A stretch of DNA of 64,000 nucleotides from Pseudomonadota bacterium (lineage in GTDB: Bacteria > Campylobacterota > Campylobacteria > Campylobacterales > Campylobacteraceae): assembly GCA_002746565.1 (NCBI GenBank), contig PDPI01000027.1, positions 1-64,000 of the forward strand, read 5' to 3'. The notes below the pieces were generated by a model. That model was not told the DNA's origin. It did no database searches and saw only the letters and a program-made list of their open reading frames with translations. Within the stretch, counting starts at the first letter, position 1, and every line of letters begins with the position of its first letter. The position numbers and the translations under genes are program-made. Shown piece by piece: positions 60,294-64,000 of this stretch.

Positions 60294-61541
60294 TTACCTG
60301 CAAAACTCTACAAATTCATCCCTAAATTTCTTGATATGGCTAATGGCTACACTTGCAACGGCTGGGGCGAAAACGCAGATTGTTTTGCCGTTCATTGTGT
60401 CTGCTATGTCTAAAATTAGATCTATATCTTTTTCGCTTCCTTCGCCCCGCAATATTTTGGCTAGGATTTTGTTTATCCAGCCTGTGCCCTCGCGGCAGGG
60501 GGTGCATTGTCCGCAACTTTCGTGATGGTAAAATTCAAAGAGGTTTTTAGTAGCTTTTGGGATGCAAACACTCTCATCCATGATTATCATTCCCCCAGTT
60601 CCCAAGCTTGAGCCGTGTTTCCATAGATTTTCATAGTCTAGAGTAACACTTTTGACTTCCTCGGCTGTTAAAATTTCACATGAGCTTCCACCTGGGATTA
60701 CAGCTTTTAGCTTTTTGCCTCCCCTAACTCCGCCGCCTATTTTTTCTATGACTTCTTGCATACTTTCGCCAAATTGCAATTCATAAATACCTGGTTTATT
60801 GATATGCCCGCTTAAACCAAAAAGCATGGTTCCTGGGCTTTTTTCGGTGCCAAATTTTCTATAAGCTCTAGCTCCATTTTGTACTATATAAGGTACTGAA
60901 GCTATGGTTTCAACGTTGTTTACCACAGCAGGAGAGCCAAAAAGCCATTCTGGATCGGTTTTATTGTGGGGTTTTAGTCTTGGATGTCCACGTTTTCCCT
61001 CTATGGATTCTAAAAGGGCAGTTTTTTCGCCACAGATGTAAGCCCCAGCTCCACGATGCAAGGTTACATCCAACTTATACTTATGTCCTAAGACTTTTTC
61101 TCCTAAAATTCCAGCTTTATAGGCTTCATCGATGGCTTTTTGCAATCTTTGGGCTTGGAAAATGTATTCGCCTCTTATGTAGATATAGGCATGATGGACA
61201 TGTAGGGTATAGGAAGCATTTATAATTCCCTCGATTAGCAAATGTGGGTCGTATTCTAAGATTTGCCTATCTTTAAAGGTTCCAGGCTCACTCTCGTCTG
61301 AGTTTACGGCTAGGAAAACCTCCCCATCAAAGTATGGGTTCATCAAATCCCATTTTCTACCTGTACTTGCTCCACCACCACCCTTTCCCCTAAGTCCGCT
61401 ATCATAAACCATCTTTGTTATATCGTCAGGTTTGAGTGAAAAAAGTTTATCGATGGAGCTGTATCGTCCATTTTTTCGGGCAACTTCAAGGGTGTGGGAA
61501 TTTGGAATGTGAAAATTTTTACTTATAATCTTTTTTATCAT
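60294..61541 (-). CDS. nuoF: NADH-quinone oxidoreductase subunit F
   Basis: A 415-residue flavoprotein. NADH/FMN site: DSGLRGKGGGGASTGRKWDL, VNSDESEPGTFKDRQILEYD and RGAGAYICGEKTALLESIEG with KRGHPRLKP. The 4Fe-4S motif is ESCGQCTPCREGTGW with a distal Cys in TICVFAP. It takes hydride from NADH and passes electrons to NuoE/NuoG. C. jejuni and H. pylori have replaced NuoE and NuoF by unrelated subunits, so their presence here is informative. Overlaps nuoE by 4 bases. Confidence 0.95.
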   Translation of the reverse strand: MIKKIISKNFHIPNSHTLEVARKNGRYSSIDKLFSLKPDDITKMVYDSGLRGKGGGGASTGRKWDLMNPYFDGEVFLAVNSDESEPGTFKDRQILEYDPHLLIEGIINASYTLHVHHAYIYIRGEYIFQAQRLQKAIDEAYKAGILGEKVLGHKYKLDVTLHRGAGAYICGEKTALLESIEGKRGHPRLKPHNKTDPEWLFGSPAVVNNVETIASVPYIVQNGARAYRKFGTEKSPGTMLFGLSGHINKPGIYELQFGESMQEVIEKIGGGVRGGKKLKAVIPGGSSCEILTAEEVKSVTLDYENLWKHGSSLGTGGMIIMDESVCIPKATKNLFEFYHHESCGQCTPCREGTGWINKILAKILRGEGSEKDIDLILDIADTMNGKTICVFAPAVASVAISHIKKFRDEFVEFCR

Positions 61542-62011
61542 TTCAAATCCTCTAGGATTTTGTCTAGTTTTTTTGCATCTAGATCATCGTGATAAACCCC
61601 ATTTAAGCTGATGCAAGGGGAATGTCCGCAGTTTCCTAGACATTCGACCTCGCTTATGGTAAAAAGTCCATCCTCGCTTGTTTGCCCACTTTTTATATTT
61701 AGTTTTTTTTCTAGGTATTCAAGCAAACTTTCACTTCCATTTAACATGCAAGAGAGGGTTTTGCAAAGTTGTATGTGATATTTGCCCACTTTTTGCAGGT
61801 TAAACATGGTATAAAATGAAGCGATAGAATAAATATCCATAGCACTTTGTTCGGTTCTTTTGGCGATGTATTCCATAGCTTCTAGACTTATCCAGCCCTC
61901 TTGATACTGCACCATCCAAAGGTAAGGCAGGGTTAGGGCTTTTTTGTTGGGGTATCTTTTGGCAAGATTTTGAAAATATTTTTCGTTTTCTTCGCTAAAT
62001 TTAAAGCTCAT
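61538..62011 (-). CDS. nuoE: NADH-quinone oxidoreductase subunit E
   Basis: A 157-residue thioredoxin-like 2Fe-2S subunit. Helical part ALTLPYLWMVQYQEGWISLE plus SIASFYTMFNLQKVGKYHIQ, then the four cluster Cys in CKTLSC (first) and EVECLGNCGHSPCISLNGVY. It belongs to the NADH-binding module with NuoF. Overlaps nuoF and nuoCD by 4 bases each. Length normal. Confidence 0.95.
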   Translation of the reverse strand: MSFKFSEENEKYFQNLAKRYPNKKALTLPYLWMVQYQEGWISLEAMEYIAKRTEQSAMDIYSIASFYTMFNLQKVGKYHIQLCKTLSCMLNGSESLLEYLEKKLNIKSGQTSEDGLFTISEVECLGNCGHSPCISLNGVYHDDLDAKKLDKILEDLK

Positions 62012-63678
62012 CGATCAAGCTCCCCAGCTATGATATTTAAGCTCCCAAGAGTTAGGATGGCATCTGCAACCATGGCATTTTCTATCATTTGCGGATAGGC
62101 TGACATGGAGTAAAAACAAGGTGGGCGAACTTTGACTTTATATGGTGTTCCACTCCCATCACTTACTATAAAAAACCCCAACTCTCCATTTCCAGCCTCA
62201 GTGCAAGAATAATGCTCCATTTTTGGCACTTTTACCCCCTCATATATTAGCTTAAACTGGTTCATGAGTCCTTCAATATTGTTATAAACATTTTGTTTTT
62301 TAGGCAAACTTATACTTCTATCATCTATGCTTATATCGCCCTTTGGTAAGCTTTTTATGGCTTGGTTTATTATCAGGATGCTTTGATTTATCTCTTCAAA
62401 ACGCACCATAACCCTATCGTAAACATCCCCAATGCTTCCGATGGGAACTTCAAAGTTAAAATCCTCATACATGTAATAAGGTTTGATTTTTCTTATATCA
62501 TAAGCTACGCCGCTTGCCCTTAAATTGGGACCACTCAAGCCATAATTTATGGCATCTTCTTTGTTGATAATGCCTATATTTTGAGTTCTATCATGAAATA
62601 TTCTATTATGCTCGATTAATTTTAAAACATCACTTACTCCCCTTTGCACAGCCTTTATGCATTCTTTTAAATCCTCTTCAAAGCCTTCATACAAATCATG
62701 TGCCACGCCCCCAATTCTCATGTATGAATTTGTAAGTCTAGCCCCAGTTAGCTTTGAGAGTAGGTCGTAGATCTTTTCTCTTGGATTAAATAAATACCAA
62801 TAATTCGTCAAAGCCCCCATATCCACTAAAATCGCAGCCAAACAAACTAGATGGTCGATAATCCTGCTAAGCTCACCCGTAATTACCCTTATATATTGAC
62901 CTCGCATTGGTATTTCGATGCCAAGCATTTGCTCAACCCCATGGGCAAAACCTATGTTATTTAAAATGGCAGAGCAATAGTTTAACCTATCGGTGTAGGG
63001 TATGATTTGATTGTAAGTGTGATTTTCGCAACTTTTTTCAAAACCCCTGTGCAGATAGCCTATCTCACTCACTGCTTTTAGTATGCTCTCGCCTTTAAGG
63101 GCTACAAAGGTTCGTATAGTTCCATGGCTTGCAGGGTGGGCCGGGCCTAGGTTTAAAAACATGATGTCTTCTGTTTCTTTTTTCTTTTTTTTCTTTTTTT
63201 TGCCTAACTTTTTTTCCATCTCATCCATGAGAGTATCGGTTTTTTCGCACCATTCTCCCTCTCTTATATCGTAGTCTTTTCTTAGTGGATGTCCTTTAAA
63301 TTCTTGGTGGTTTAGTATGCGTTTTAGGTTTGGGTGGGATAGAAATATTATGCCATATTGGTCATAAACTTCCCTCTCGCCCCATGAAGCACTTTTGTAA
63401 AGTAAGCTTAGGCTGGGGATTTTTAAGTCTTGTAAAAATACTTTCAAGCCTATTTGGGTTTTAAAATCCTCACTTCTAAAAAGATAAACCAAGCAAAATC
63501 TACTTGGCATTTTGTTGTTAAATGTAAGATAGTCAATAGCTGTGATGTCTAAAAGCATGGTAAATTTTTTTACATGCAATAAATACTCCACAGCTTCCAA
63601 AAAATTATCTTTTCTTACCACATAAAAGCCATTTTCATCTGTGAAAATATCAAATTTTGCCACAAATTTATCCATCAA
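62008..63678 (-). CDS. nuoCD: Fused NADH-quinone oxidoreductase subunits C and D
   Basis: A 556-residue protein. Residues 1-150 are Nuo[31 protein letters not shown] and [12 protein letters not shown] linker MDEMEKKLG, eight Lys (160-167) and ETEDIM leads to Nuo[61 protein letters not shown] and the closing [18 protein letters not shown]. NuoD forms the quinone pocket with NuoB. The lysine run is encoded by two A8 stretches on the coding strand (63185-63192 and 63194-63201), possible slippage sites. Fusion as such is known from E. coli; the linker differs. Start is one of two ATG, 63678 or 63675. Confidence 0.94.
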   Translation of the reverse strand: MMDKFVAKFDIFTDENGFYVVRKDNFLEAVEYLLHVKKFTMLLDITAIDYLTFNNKMPSRFCLVYLFRSEDFKTQIGLKVFLQDLKIPSLSLLYKSASWGEREVYDQYGIIFLSHPNLKRILNHQEFKGHPLRKDYDIREGEWCEKTDTLMDEMEKKLGKKKKKKKKETEDIMFLNLGPAHPASHGTIRTFVALKGESILKAVSEIGYLHRGFEKSCENHTYNQIIPYTDRLNYCSAILNNIGFAHGVEQMLGIEIPMRGQYIRVITGELSRIIDHLVCLAAILVDMGALTNYWYLFNPREKIYDLLSKLTGARLTNSYMRIGGVAHDLYEGFEEDLKECIKAVQRGVSDVLKLIEHNRIFHDRTQNIGIINKEDAINYGLSGPNLRASGVAYDIRKIKPYYMYEDFNFEVPIGSIGDVYDRVMVRFEEINQSILIINQAIKSLPKGDISIDDRSISLPKKQNVYNNIEGLMNQFKLIYEGVKVPKMEHYSCTEAGNGELGFFIVSDGSGTPYKVKVRPPCFYSMSAYPQMIENAMVADAILTLGSLNIIAGELDR

Positions 63679-64000
63679 AATGTCCCTTAAAATCCCCTTT
63701 TACCCTATCTTTTATAATGCTTTCATTTTCTTTTTGCTTTTTTTGGATTTGCATGAGTGCATCTAGTATGGCCTCAGGTCTAGGTGGGCATCCAGATATA
63801 TAAACATCCACAGGGATAACTTCATCTATGCCTTGTAAGGTTGTGTAATTGTCATAAAAGCCTCCACTACAAGCACATGCACCCATGCTTATAACCCATT
63901 TTGGTTCAGTCATTTGGTCATAGATTTTCTTTAAAATGGGAGCTTGTTTGTAGCTAATGGTTCCAGCAACTATCATCAAATCCGCTTGTCTTGGGGAAAA
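63668..64000 (-). CDS. nuoB: NADH-quinone oxidoreductase subunit B (5' part outside window)
   Basis: The C-terminal 110 residues of NuoB, open to the window edge. [40 protein letters not shown] and [20 protein letters not shown] are the family signature, giving two of the four cluster ligands (the ACAC Cys region and SGCP); the CC pair is in the missing part. It holds the last cluster N2, which reduces quinone. The stop overlaps nuoCD by 11 bases. nuoA is expected beyond the edge. Confidence 0.95.
   Translation of the reverse strand, partial: FSPRQADLMIVAGTISYKQAPILKKIYDQMTEPKWVISMGACACSGGFYDNYTTLQGIDEVIPVDVYISGCPPRPEAILDALMQIQKKQKENESIIKDRVKGDFKGHFDG

Noticed and set aside
62008..63678. NuoC-NuoD fusion as a sequencing error in the A runs
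   Set aside because: The frame is continuous through the junction without a stop and NuoCD fusions are known; but it remains checkable, so reported as a finding on the linker only.
49988..64000. Absence of nuoA
   Set aside because: The window ends inside nuoB; nuoA is expected just beyond the right edge.

Overview
The window looks like chromosomal DNA of a member of the Campylobacterota, most probably Campylobacter or a close relative. The evidence is a low-GC, gene-dense chromosome, a Campylobacter-type major outer membrane protein, a fused ResB-CcsA cytochrome c synthase, a CprRS/ArsRS-like two-component system, the order ileS - small membrane ORF - gatA - guaB, the block inositol-phosphatase/accD/rlmH/dksA/membrane protein/dusB, and long G/C homopolymer tracts. 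The species cannot be fixed from sequence alone.

Layout. 1-1.2 kb: two small leftward genes beside a decayed integron-integrase gene, read here as an integron relic. 1.2-6.2 kb: a lipoprotein, a DctPQM TRAP transporter and a MOMP-type porin. 6.6-11.2 kb: a complete branched-chain amino acid ABC transporter (livJ-HMGF), with a long hairpin between livJ and livH. 11.4-14.7 kb: a MITE-like element and ccsBA. 14.8-18.1 kb: two toxin-antitoxin pairs (YafQ type and MazF type) around a rearranged cluster of six tRNA genes (Lys x2, Asp x2, Glu, Val) and a CinA-family gene. The tRNA spacers are structured repeats built from CGGANNA heptamers. 18.2-26.4 kb: ileS, a 39-residue membrane ORF, gatA, a YhcG-type nuclease, guaB and metX.

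26.4-35.6 kb is the most accessory stretch. It holds a probably imported lipoprotein amidohydrolase behind a C8 tract, ogt followed by a broken tag gene, an Lcl-domain lipoprotein, an OmpA-like protein with a Cys-rich helix-hairpin-helix protein and RmuC (with a G9 tract between the last two), a tetraheme cytochrome, xseB, a nitrilase-fold protein that appears to lack its catalytic residues, and a ThiF-like E1 protein. Copies of at least three dispersed repeat types sit in its intergenic gaps. 35.8-48.6 kb is core metabolism and information processing: gltBD, inositol phosphatase, accD, rlmH, dksA, dusB, a two-component system and recR, mostly with overlapping start and stop codons.

49.9-64 kb encodes respiratory complex I in two facing halves: nuoGHIJKLMN rightward and nuoF-E-CD-B leftward, with a lipoprotein and an unknown gene between them. 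NuoC and NuoD are fused through a lysine-rich linker encoded by A8 runs, NuoG is short, NuoH is long, and a genuine NADH-binding NuoEF pair is present. The most unusual observations are the integron relic, the heptamer-armed repeat family that also shapes the tRNA cluster, the facing complex I operons, the catalytically dead nitrilase homologue, and the MITE-like element.
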